Assembly: GCA_029259745.1 (NCBI GenBank)
Contig: JAJDEO010000047.1
Location: 1-64,000 of the forward strand
Length of the DNA stretch: 64,000 bases
Direction: 5' to 3'
Origin: Planctomycetota bacterium
GTDB lineage: Bacteria; Planctomycetota; B15-G4
The position numbers were made by a program, and so were the translations under genes. Positions 57,076 to 64,000 of the stretch are shown here, piece after piece (within the stretch, counting starts at the first letter, position 1; every line of letters starts with the position of its first letter). A model generated the notes under the pieces. That model was given only the letters and a program-made list of their open reading frames with translations. It was not told the origin of the DNA and ran no database searches.

Positions 57076-58788
57076 TCAGTCGTCCTTCGTGGTGACGCGC
57101 AGGATCTCGTCGACCGTCGTGACGCCGGCGAGCACCTTGTTGAGCCCGTCCATGCGCAGCGACTGCATCTCGCCGGCGCCCATCGCCTCGCGCTTGATCA
57201 CGCTGGCGCCCGAGCGCTCCATGACGTGCACGCGCACGCCTTCGGTGATGGGCAGCATCTCGTAGAGCGCGGTGCGATCGACGTAGCCCGAGTCGAAGCA
57301 GTAGTCGCAGCCCAGTCCGCGCTTGATCTTGCGGTCTGGGAACTGGTCGAGCTCGAGGTCGAGCGACTTCAGCGAGAGCAGCTCCTCAGGCGACGGGTCG
57401 ACGTACTCGCCGCACTTCGGGCAGATCTGACGCACGAGACGCTGGGCGACGCTGAGCAGCACCGAACTCGCCACGAGGTAGGGCTCGACACCGATGTCGA
57501 GCATACGTGTGACGGCAGAGGCCGCGTCGTTGGTGTGTAGCGTCGACAAGACGAGGTGACCCGTGAGTGCCGCGCGGATCGCGATGTCGGCCGTTTCGGC
57601 ATCGCGGACCTCACCGATCATCATGATGTCGGGGTCCTGGCGCAGGAAGCTGCGCAGACCAGCGGCGAAGGTGAGGCCCTTCTTGGCGTTCACCTGCACC
57701 TGACTGATGCCGTCGAGGTTGTATTCGACCGGGTCCTCGATCGTGAGGACGTTCTTCTCGGTGGTATTCAGCTCCGAGAGCGCCGCATAGAGCGTGGTCG
57801 TCTTACCCGAGCCGGTCGGGCCCGTGACGAAGATGACACCGTGCGTGTATGCGACGTACTTGCGCAGGATGTTCTCGTTCTTCTTGTCGAGACCGATCTC
57901 GCCGAGGCGATACACGCGCGAGCTCTTGTCGAGCAGACGCATGACCACGCGCTCGCCGTAGCTCGTCGGCACGGTGGAGATGCGCACGTCGACGTCGTTC
58001 TCACCGAGGCGCAGCGTGGCGCGACCATCCTGCGGCAGGCGGCGCTCGGCGATGTCGAGCTTGCCCATCACCTTGATACGACTGATGATCGCGTCCTGGT
58101 ACTTCTTCGGCGGCGCCTCCATGTCGTAGAGGATGCCGTCGATGCGGTAGCGCACCTGAAGCCGATCGCTGTAGGGCTGGATGTGCACGTCCGAGGCGCG
58201 CATCTTCAGCGCCTGGAACATGATCATGTTCACCAGCTTGATCAGCGGCGCCTTGTTCGAGACGTCGAGCAGATCCTCGGAGTCGTCGATCTGCGTCGGG
58301 TCGAGGTTGATCAGGTCGTCGTCATCGAGCCCCGACAGCGCCTCGTCGACGACGTCGGCCTTCGTCTTGAACGCTCGGTTGATGAGCGCCGTGATCTCGG
58401 CCTTGGGCGCCAGCGTCACCTCGACCTCACCGCCCAGCGTCGTGGCGAGGTCGTCCATCGGGTGCAGGTCGAACGGCGCGCATGTCGCGACCTGCGTGAC
58501 ACCGTCGACCTCGTCGAGCCCGACGAGGTTGTTGGCACGCGCGAAGTGCACGGCGACCTTGTCGACGAACGTCTTCGGGACCTCGATGTCGCGCAGATCG
58601 GCGCGGAAGGGATAGCCGAGGTAGCTGGCCATCAACTTCAGCATCTGCGGTTCGGTGAGGTAGCCCTTCGCGACGAGCAGCCGATCGATGGGCTGACCCG
58701 AGTCGAGCGCCAGCGCCGAGGCGTCCTTGACGTCGTCGGGGTTCATCCCGCCGTCGTCGACGAGCAGTGATGCCAGCACGCGGTCCAT
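57076..58788 (-). CDS. gspE: GspE, type II secretion ATPase
   Basis: 570 residues from ATG 58788, 2 nt after the gspD stop. The N-terminal MshEN-like domain (GQPIDRLLVAKGYLTEPQML onward) covers about 20-150. Motor domain: APLIKLVNMIMFQALKMRAS, then Walker A GPTGSGKTT, the Asp box, Walker B IMMIGEVRDAETA and the His box STLHTND. A CxxC...CxxC zinc module (CPKC, CDYC) is near residues 450-500. All elements of an active motor are present. It resembles the ATPase at 4053 in layout but is clearly a separate gene, so two assembly motors operate. An upstream in-frame start at 58869 would overlap gspD. Confidence 0.94.
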   Translation of the reverse strand: MDRVLASLLVDDGGMNPDDVKDASALALDSGQPIDRLLVAKGYLTEPQMLKLMASYLGYPFRADLRDIEVPKTFVDKVAVHFARANNLVGLDEVDGVTQVATCAPFDLHPMDDLATTLGGEVEVTLAPKAEITALINRAFKTKADVVDEALSGLDDDDLINLDPTQIDDSEDLLDVSNKAPLIKLVNMIMFQALKMRASDVHIQPYSDRLQVRYRIDGILYDMEAPPKKYQDAIISRIKVMGKLDIAERRLPQDGRATLRLGENDVDVRISTVPTSYGERVVMRLLDKSSRVYRLGEIGLDKKNENILRKYVAYTHGVIFVTGPTGSGKTTTLYAALSELNTTEKNVLTIEDPVEYNLDGISQVQVNAKKGLTFAAGLRSFLRQDPDIMMIGEVRDAETADIAIRAALTGHLVLSTLHTNDAASAVTRMLDIGVEPYLVASSVLLSVAQRLVRQICPKCGEYVDPSPEELLSLKSLDLELDQFPDRKIKRGLGCDYCFDSGYVDRTALYEMLPITEGVRVHVMERSGASVIKREAMGAGEMQSLRMDGLNKVLAGVTTVDEILRVTTKDD

Positions 58789-58790
58789 CG

Positions 58791-61001
58791 TCAGTTCCCG
58801 TCGAAGCCGAAGACGTCGTCGAAGCTCTTGGTCGAGGACGTGGTCGGCGTGGTGGCCGGCGTGCTCCATTCACCCGAAGGCGGAAGGGCGGGCGTAGGCA
58901 TCGAGAAGATCAGGTCGAGGTCGGAGTGGTCGAGATCGAGCAGGTCGCCGTGGTCGTCCAACGAGGCCGGCAGCATGGCGAGGTCGTGCACGTCACCACT
59001 GAGCCGCTGGAGTTCGCGCCGACGCAGCTCACTGATCTCATCGAGCAGTGCGAAGTCGGTGTCGATGATGTGCGGCGTGATGAAGACGTACAGATAGCGC
59101 TTCTCGGTCGAACCCGAGGTCGACCTGAAGAGCCAGCCGATGCCGGGCAGGTCGCCGAGCCACGGGTACTTCGCGACGCTGTCGGACGTGGTCTCGGAGA
59201 CGAGGCCGCCGAGGATCACCGTGTGACCGTCGGGGAGCGTCACCGGCGTCTCGACGAGGCGCTGGTTACGGTCTGGCGGGGCACCGGAGACGTCGAGGCT
59301 GCTGGGTGCGAAGTCCGAGACTTCGATCGCGACGTCGAGCCGCAGGTAGTTGCCGGCCGAGATGGACGGCGAGACCCGCAGCGAGATGCCCGCCTCGATC
59401 TGCTCGAAGCCCTGGTTCGTCGTGTCGTTCGTGGTCGTGAACGTCTGGTAGGACGTCTCTCTGTTCGACTCGAGCGAGGCTTCCTGGTTGTCGTTCGTGA
59501 GCAGGTAGGGGCGCGAGAGGACGTCGTTCTGAGTGTCCGCCTCGAGCACGTTCAGCAGGAACGGGACCGGGAAGTCGGTGCTGTTGAAGATCGCGAACGT
59601 GCCGCCTGCGCCAGCTGCGGCCGATGAGGCAGCGAGCGGACCCGAGGCGCCGTCACCGGTCGTGATGCCGAGCGCCGTGTTGAAGTTGCTCACGATCGCG
59701 CCGTCGTCGAAGTCGCCGGCCGCGAAGCCGACGGCGAACGTCTCGTCGAGTGACCGCGATGTTTCGACGATCGCTGCCTCGATGAGCACCTGGCGCGGAC
59801 GCACGTCGAGCTCGCGCACGAGTTCGACGATCTCGGCGTACTTGCGATCCGAAGCCGTGATGACGAGCGAGTTGGACACTTCGTCCGCGATCGCATCGGG
59901 GCGGATTTCGAGCGAACTGCCACCCGTGCCGCCACCGGTCACTGACGCGCCGCCTGACCGTCCGCCCTGGGCGCCTTGCTGCTCGGCGTTGAGCACCTGG
60001 GTGAGCACCTCGGCGAGGTCGATCGCGTTCGTGTTCTTGAGGCGGTAGACGTGCGTGTTGCCGCGCGGGTCGACTTCGATGTCGAGCACGTCGATCCACG
60101 ACTCGATCTGCGTGACCATGACGTCTTCGCCCGTGATGAGCAGGCTGTTGCTGCGCGGCTCGGCGATGACGCGCGGCTCGATCTCGCGGCTCACGCCACC
60201 GGCCTGCTGCGGCGTCGGCGCAGTCTGCCCCGGGCGCAGGCCCCGCGCGGCGCCGAGCAACTCCGTGACGACGTTCACGATCTCGTCGACCGAAGCGTGC
60301 TCGAGTTCGCGCTTCACGATCGTCGGCGTGGCCTGGTAGGGCGGCACATCGATGAGCTGCACGAGCTGGTAGACACCCCAGACGTGCTGGCCGAAGCCCG
60401 TGATGACGAGCGAGTTGCTGTTCTCGACGTTGCGCACCGACTCGATCGTCGCGTCGACGAGCTGCTGGAACGTCGCCATCACCGAGCGGGCGTCGACGTA
60501 GCGCAGCGGGATCGAAGTCGTGATCAGCTCGGCGGCCTTGCGCCGGTAGAGGTGCAGGTCCTCGACCTCGATGACGGGGGCGAGGGCCTTGGCACCGATC
60601 GTCGTCCGTCCCTGGCCGGTGACGCGCTGGATGCGCAGGACTCCGCCGCCCTCGGGGCCGATCGGCACGACGATGAAGTCGTGGGCTTTGAGAACCGACT
60701 GGAAGTACTCGAAGAAGTCCTCCCGGCGAACTCTCTGGGGGCCGATGATCTTGATCCGTTGCTCGGAGACCTCTTGCGGGCTGTACATCATCGGCATCAA
60801 GAGCAGGCTCTTCGCCAGGTGGATGAAGTCCTCGAGCTTCTCGCCCTCGGTCTCATCGAACTGGATCAGATACTCGTCCTCACCGATGAGCTCGATGTCG
60901 GGCCCGCTGATGGTGGTCTGGGCGGCCAGCGGCGGGGCCACGAGGCCCAGCAGCGCCACCCCGAGCAGGGCGAGAATGCGAGTAAGGCGGACGGGTTCCA
61001 A
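58791..61001 (-). CDS. gspD: GspD, type II secretion secretin
   Basis: Outer-membrane channel, 736 residues from TTG 61001. GGAGA 6 nt before it and the signal peptide RILALLGVALLGLVAPPLAA favour this start over ATG 61019 or GTG 61031. An N0-like region (about 40-130) is followed by N1-N3 modules (SIPLRYVDARSVMATFQQL, HASVDEIVNVVTELL, HVYRLKNTNAIDLAEVLTQVL), with a Gly/Gln-rich insertion in N3. The secretin core starts RQVLIEAAIVETSRS and ends VTLPDGHTVILGGLVSE and KYPWLGDLPGIGWLF. A C-terminal tail of about 80 residues is acidic and may be the S-domain that binds a pilotin. It is the first gene of gspDEFGHIJ. Confidence 0.92.
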   Translation of the reverse strand: MEPVRLTRILALLGVALLGLVAPPLAAQTTISGPDIELIGEDEYLIQFDETEGEKLEDFIHLAKSLLLMPMMYSPQEVSEQRIKIIGPQRVRREDFFEYFQSVLKAHDFIVVPIGPEGGGVLRIQRVTGQGRTTIGAKALAPVIEVEDLHLYRRKAAELITTSIPLRYVDARSVMATFQQLVDATIESVRNVENSNSLVITGFGQHVWGVYQLVQLIDVPPYQATPTIVKRELEHASVDEIVNVVTELLGAARGLRPGQTAPTPQQAGGVSREIEPRVIAEPRSNSLLITGEDVMVTQIESWIDVLDIEVDPRGNTHVYRLKNTNAIDLAEVLTQVLNAEQQGAQGGRSGGASVTGGGTGGSSLEIRPDAIADEVSNSLVITASDRKYAEIVELVRELDVRPRQVLIEAAIVETSRSLDETFAVGFAAGDFDDGAIVSNFNTALGITTGDGASGPLAASSAAAGAGGTFAIFNSTDFPVPFLLNVLEADTQNDVLSRPYLLTNDNQEASLESNRETSYQTFTTTNDTTNQGFEQIEAGISLRVSPSISAGNYLRLDVAIEVSDFAPSSLDVSGAPPDRNQRLVETPVTLPDGHTVILGGLVSETTSDSVAKYPWLGDLPGIGWLFRSTSGSTEKRYLYVFITPHIIDTDFALLDEISELRRRELQRLSGDVHDLAMLPASLDDHGDLLDLDHSDLDLIFSMPTPALPPSGEWSTPATTPTTSSTKSFDDVFGFDGN

Positions 61002-61359
61002 GATGGGCTCTCCGAGCATCGCGATCGGCACCGTCGCGAAAGGCCTGGCGGCGTGGCATCACGAGCCACGCCCAGAAACCCTCCTTGGTGCCTAGAACCT
61101 GCGAATCATGGGTGCTTGGACGGGGGGGATCAACGATTCTTCCCCAGCGGAGAGGCGCGGGCCGCGCGGCGCAGTCCCGGCGGGCCGCTGCGGCCTGGCT
61201 CGGTCTCTCGGAGGACGAATCGGGGTTGTCATGGCGGGAGTCGGCCGATATCGTTGTTGGATTCTGTCGGCTCCTCGGAAACGACCCCGCCTGGTACGGC
61301 GCGGTCACAGCGAGCCGACGCTTCTTTCGTGAGAGCTTGTCCCCGGTGTTTGTGTCGCT
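61002..61359. other. Intergenic region between gspD and the EIIA gene, 358 bp
   Basis: It holds the promoters of both divergent units. On the minus strand AAGGAGGG near 61073-61080 precedes a GTG (61069) that is out of frame with gspD. On the plus strand a possible short gene ends on the EIIA start. No clear -35/-10 pair was found. Confidence 0.45.
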
Positions 61360-61363
61360 GTGA
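61085..61363 (+). CDS. Possible small protein upstream of the PTS EIIA gene
   Basis: A 92-codon frame from TTG 61085 (or GTG 61112). Its last 55 residues look protein-like (AAAAWLGLSEDESGLSWRES, RLLGNDPAWYGAVTASRRFF), while the first 30 do not. Its TGA overlaps the GTG of the EIIA gene in the GTGA arrangement used by proven pairs here. No ribosome binding site or known family was found. It may be a short real gene with a later start, or a decayed one. Confidence 0.3.
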   Translation: MVPRTCESWVLGRGGSTILPQRRGAGRAAQSRRAAAAWLGLSEDESGLSWRESADIVVGFCRLLGNDPAWYGAVTASRRFFRESLSPVFVSL

Positions 61364-61830
61364 AGCTGTCAGAGGTCCTCGTCGAGCGTTCGGTCATCAT
61401 GCCCATCCAAGAGATGGACAAGTGGGCGGCGATCGAGGTCTTGACCGACCGCCTGGTCGAGACCGACCAGGTCACGAAGGCACATCGCGACGACGTGCAC
61501 GCTGCCCTCGTGGCGCGCGAGCGCTCGATGTCCACCGGCATGGAGAACGGGATCGCCATCCCGCACACCTCCGTGGAACTCGTCACCGAAACGGCCATCG
61601 CCCTGGGCGTGGCCCCCGCTGGTATCGAGTTCGAGTCGATCGACGGGCGCCCGGCACATCTCATCGTGCTGCTCGTCAACCCGGCCCATCGCACGAAAGC
61701 CCACATTCGCACGCTCGCGGAGATCGCCCGACTGCTGTCGAGCGCCGAGTTGCGTGCACGCCTCGTTGCGGCCTCGTCGGCCGCCGAGGTTCTCGAAACG
61801 ATCCGCGCGGCCGAAGTCGCAGCCGCGTAA
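61360..61830 (+). CDS. ptsN: PTS EIIA domain protein (nitrogen/fructose type)
   Basis: 156 residues, a single EIIA-2 domain. The phosphorylatable His69 lies in NGIAIPHTSVELV. Other family features are DKWAAIEVLTDRLVE early, ALVARERSMSTGM before the His, and LLVNPAHRTKAHIRTLAEIA, close to the P-x-x-x-x-x-H-L-x-x-L-A motif. Stand-alone EIIA-Ntr proteins signal phosphorylation state rather than transport sugar, and no EIIB/EIIC is present here. GTG 61360 is used; an upstream frame ends on it. rpsU follows after 47 nt. The symbol is by analogy with EIIA-Ntr. Confidence 0.85.
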   Translation: MKLSEVLVERSVIMPIQEMDKWAAIEVLTDRLVETDQVTKAHRDDVHAALVARERSMSTGMENGIAIPHTSVELVTETAIALGVAPAGIEFESIDGRPAHLIVLLVNPAHRTKAHIRTLAEIARLLSSAELRARLVAASSAAEVLETIRAAEVAAA

Positions 61831-61877
61831 CACAAGTCACTGTCCGGTTCGGACGCTAGAGCACTCGAGGAAACGAT

Positions 61878-62288
61878 TTGGTCATCCGAGTTCAAACAAG
61901 GGACAACGAGCCCGTCGACAAGGCCCTGCGCCGCCTTCGTAAGTTGTGTAACAACGAGGGCATCACGCGTCGCGTGAAGGCAAAGGCCTACTTCGAGAAG
62001 CCCAGCGAGCAGCGTCGTCGCGAGGGACGTGAGCGCATCAAGGCGATCCGCCTCTCGGCGCGCGCGAAGAAGCGCGAGCTGAACAAGCTGCTGCAGCGCC
62101 GCCGCAAGGCTCGCAAGAACGCCCGCCTCCAGGCGATGCGTGACAGCGAGTCTGCACAGGCCGAAGGCAACACGGTGCTGCCCGCAGACAAGGCAGCCGA
62201 GGCACCCGTCGCAGAGAACGCGACGGCCACGCCCACGACGACCACCCCGGCACCCGAGCCGGCAGCGTCGTCGACCGACGCCAGCTGA
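61878..62288 (+). CDS. rpsU: Ribosomal protein bS21, long form
   Basis: Small-subunit protein, 136 residues from TTG 61878 (GAGGA 8 nt upstream). Residues 1-65 are the conserved bS21 (VIRVQTRDNEPVDKALRRLR, LCNNEGITRRVKAKAYFEKP). Up to residue 90 it is highly basic (AKKRELNKLLQRRRKARKNA). The last 45 residues are an Ala/Pro/Thr/Glu tail (ATATPTTTTPAPEPAASSTD) with no counterpart in the usual 60-70-residue protein. Planctomycete-like bS21 proteins are often extended. bS21 helps mRNA selection near the anti-Shine-Dalgarno. It converges on the TsaC fusion gene, with a strong hairpin between. Confidence 0.9.
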   Translation: MVIRVQTRDNEPVDKALRRLRKLCNNEGITRRVKAKAYFEKPSEQRRREGRERIKAIRLSARAKKRELNKLLQRRRKARKNARLQAMRDSESAQAEGNTVLPADKAAEAPVAENATATPTTTTPAPEPAASSTDAS

Positions 62289-62343
62289 AGGCCTGATGTG
62301 CTCGCGCGCCCCCGAACAGGGGTCGCGTCGCTGTCCGAACCCT

Positions 62344-62379
62344 CGACGCCCTGGATCGCTGATGCGGTCCGGGGCGTCG
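62344..62379. terminator. Bidirectional hairpin between rpsU and the TsaC fusion gene
   Basis: A 16-bp stem with two G-U pairs (CGACGCCCTGGATCGC against GCGGTCCGGGGCGTCG) and loop TGAT. It lies 55 nt past rpsU and 8 nt past the stop of the convergent gene, so it can serve both. Confidence 0.65.
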
Positions 62380-62387
62380 TGCGTTGG

Positions 62388-63476
62388 TCAGCGTGTGCCG
62401 CGTGCCTCGACCAGGGCGGCGACGCGGCGCTCGGCCATTCCGGCGATGGCGGCTGCGCAACGGTCGTAGATCGCGCGTGATCCGCCGAACGGGTCCTCGA
62501 CGTCGCGGCCCATGGGATCGAAGGGCTCGACGCGCGACGCGACGCTCGGGGACAGCGTCATGAGCGCCTCGGCGTGACTGCGGGTCATGGTCAGGATGAG
62601 GTCGGCGGAGGTTGCCAGGGCATCGTCGACGGGCTGCGAGCGGTGATCGTCGAGCACCAAGCCGCGCGCCTCGAGCGCATCGACGGCGTGAGCGCTCGCT
62701 CCGTGTCCCGGCCCGGCGAAGGTTCCTGCCGACACGATGCGCGGCACGATAAGCGCGGGGTCTGACTCGGCGGCCGCTGCGAACTCGGCGGCCAGCAGTC
62801 GCTCGGCCATCGGGCTGCGGCAGGTGTTCCCCGAGCACACGACGAGGATCACGGGCGCGGCCCGCTGACGCAGATCGTCGCTGCGGATCACGCCTTCGCG
62901 TAGGACACGCAGCAGACCCGGCCAGCTCCGCACGACCGTCGAGGCCTCACCGAGCGCGGCCGTGCCGCCATCGATCTGGACGGAGCAGGCCGCCCGCACC
63001 TCGGGATGGATGGACGAGAAGTCGCGCGGGGCGTCTTCACCGGGGCGGTTCGCGCTGGGCAGAAGCAGTGGGACACCGGCACGTCGGACGAGCTCGCGCG
63101 TGAACTCGTGGCCTGGAACGCGCAGCCCCACGGTGCCGCCGTCGGCGTCGTCTACCACGACCGTGACGGGCCCGGGCCACCAACGCTCGACGATGCGTTG
63201 GAGCGACGGCCAGGGCGCCTGCGCCAGCGACGGCACGTTGTCGAGGCCAGTCACCGCATGGCTATAGGGGGCCTGGCGGCCGTCCTTGAGCAGTTCGAGT
63301 CGCTCGCGCGCGGCGGGGCGATCGGAACGAGCCGCCACGCCATAGACGGTTTCGGTCGGGACGAGGACGAGTTCGCCGCGGTCGAGCGCTTCGAGTGCTG
63401 CGCTCAGCGCGCTCTCGTCGAAGTCGGAGCCGTCGCCGGAGAGAGTGAATGTGAGAGAGGCGGACATCGGCGGCAT
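62388..63476 (-). CDS. TsaC/Sua5 (YrdC) domain fused to low-molecular-weight protein tyrosine phosphatase
   Basis: 362 residues from ATG 63476. Residues about 15-195 are a YrdC fold: LSAALEALDRGELVLVPTET for ATP/threonine binding, VYGVAARSDRP, WPGPVTVVVDD, TVGLRVPGHEFTRELVRRAG and LLLPSANRPGEDAP. This enzyme makes threonylcarbamoyl-AMP for tRNA t6A37. Residues about 210-362 are a low-molecular-weight tyrosine phosphatase: the C-x5-R loop in LVVCSGNTCRSPMAERLL and the catalytic Asp in GRDVEDPFGG. The active sites of both halves look intact. The two activities are encoded by nearby genes in some Firmicutes, so the fusion is natural but its logic is unknown. It diverges from the kinase gene at 63756. 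Confidence 0.88.
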   Translation of the reverse strand: MPPMSASLTFTLSGDGSDFDESALSAALEALDRGELVLVPTETVYGVAARSDRPAARERLELLKDGRQAPYSHAVTGLDNVPSLAQAPWPSLQRIVERWWPGPVTVVVDDADGGTVGLRVPGHEFTRELVRRAGVPLLLPSANRPGEDAPRDFSSIHPEVRAACSVQIDGGTAALGEASTVVRSWPGLLRVLREGVIRSDDLRQRAAPVILVVCSGNTCRSPMAERLLAAEFAAAAESDPALIVPRIVSAGTFAGPGHGASAHAVDALEARGLVLDDHRSQPVDDALATSADLILTMTRSHAEALMTLSPSVASRVEPFDPMGRDVEDPFGGSRAIYDRCAAAIAGMAERRVAALVEARGTR

Positions 63477-63755
63477 TCTAGCCTGAGTTCTCATGAGTTT
63501 CGCGCGCACTGCCGACGGCGCCGGGTCGGCGACGAAGGAAGCCGTGTCGGTCGCACGGCGCGGGCGGACGACGCCCCGCAACGCTCGCCGCCGACACGGC
63601 CAGCGTCGGCACGACCAGACCCCACGGCCGCCGAGGGCAGCCCGGTCGTCATCCGAGCGAAGCATCGCCAGCGCCGCGAGTGTGTCGCTTCGACTGCCGG
63701 TCCGGCATACTGCCCGCCTGGCAGCCCGTTTCGGCACCCTTTCCTCGAGCCCGCA

Positions 63756-64000
63756 ATGCCCTCCTCACGACGTCCCCGAGCGCGACACCTCGAGTCGATG
63801 GGCGCCATGGCAGCGGGCCTGGCCCACGAGGTCAAGAACCCGCTCAGCACCATGTCGCTGAATCTGCAGCTGATGGCTGAGGATTTCGCCGATCCGAAGA
63901 CTCCGATCGAAGAACGCACCCTCCGGCGCGCCAAGCTCATGCTCGGTGAGATCAAGCGCCTCGACGACGTCGTGCACGACTTCCTCACGCTCGCGCGCGG
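63756..64000 (+). CDS. Sensor histidine kinase (C-terminus beyond right edge)
   Basis: The first 81 residues are visible. A HisKA dimerisation domain begins almost at once: GAMAAGLAHEVKNPLSTMSL, with the phospho-acceptor His24 in the H-E-x-K-N-P context typical of the NtrB/PAS-kinase type. The second helix is LMLGEIKRLDDVVHDFLTLA. Only 14 residues precede the domain, so the sensor is missing, lies upstream under a different start, or is supplied in trans. ATG 63756 has no good ribosome binding site. A -10-like CATACT lies at 63706-63711. The partner response regulator would be expected to the right. Confidence 0.85.
   Translation, partial: MPSSRRPRARHLESMGAMAAGLAHEVKNPLSTMSLNLQLMAEDFADPKTPIEERTLRRAKLMLGEIKRLDDVVHDFLTLAR

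Noticed and set aside
60866..61069. Leader ORF for gspD starting at GTG 61069 behind AAGGAGGG
   Set aside because: It overlaps gspD out of frame for about 45 codons and its peptide is Trp/Arg/Ser-rich noise; the strong ribosome binding site remains unexplained.

Overview
The window is GC-rich bacterial chromosome carrying about 50 genes packed in co-directional runs, many joined by ATGA or GTGA stop/start overlaps. Several traits together suggest a member of the Planctomycetota, possibly a deep-branching, Kdo-containing lineage: an H-X9-DG prepilin-like protein, FG-GAP/VCBS propellers with ASPIC-like and TPR modules, a histone-H1-like DksA, and many exported proteins of no known family. This is inferred from gene content only. 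No rRNA, tRNA, CRISPR array or insertion sequence was seen.

Layout. 1-1250 is the start of a secreted protein that runs off the left edge. 1820-10939 is a type IV pilus/type II secretion-like locus (MSHA-like composition): a GspG-like pseudopilin and a lipoprotein secretin on the minus strand, then an ATPase, a GspF-like platform protein, a double-domain pseudopilin, a PilM/PilN-like fusion and two small PilO/PilP-like proteins on the plus strand. 10973-14892 is uvrB-uvrC, converging on a Xer recombinase. 16086-18784 holds an H1-like/DksA fusion, lspA and a response regulator. 19180-24560 holds secA, waaA and metK. 24708-29900 holds an H-X9-DG pseudopilin and two large exported seven-motif FG-GAP propellers that share a C-terminal domain.

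30294-39041 is a tight five-gene operon: radical SAM, GT9 glycosyltransferase, second radical SAM, GT-C glycosyltransferase with TPRs, and a propeller/TPR lipoprotein. I regard it as the best candidate for an undescribed envelope-modification system. 39186-45414 is central metabolism (isocitrate dehydrogenase, pyruvate kinase, dCTP deaminase, sucCD). 45703-52037 carries tatA, mobA, a polyprenyl diphosphate synthase, a rhomboid protease, a large secreted protein preceded by a tiny leader ORF, and serS. A non-coding tandem duplication of 295 bp units follows. 53175-61001 (minus) is a second, more canonical type II secretion cluster, gspD-E-F-G-H-I-J, without recognisable C, K, L or M genes nearby. 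The right end holds a PTS EIIA protein, a long form of ribosomal protein S21, a TsaC/tyrosine-phosphatase fusion and the start of a histidine kinase.

Much of the window serves the cell envelope: Sec and Tat export, lipoprotein signal peptidase, Kdo transfer, two pseudopilin-based machines, exported propellers and glycosyltransferases. A plausible reading is that Sec exports the propeller proteins, one pseudopilin machine moves some of them to the surface, and the 30-39 kb operon makes or attaches a surface glycan or lipid. Several operon ends are marked by long GC-rich hairpins with poor U-tracts.
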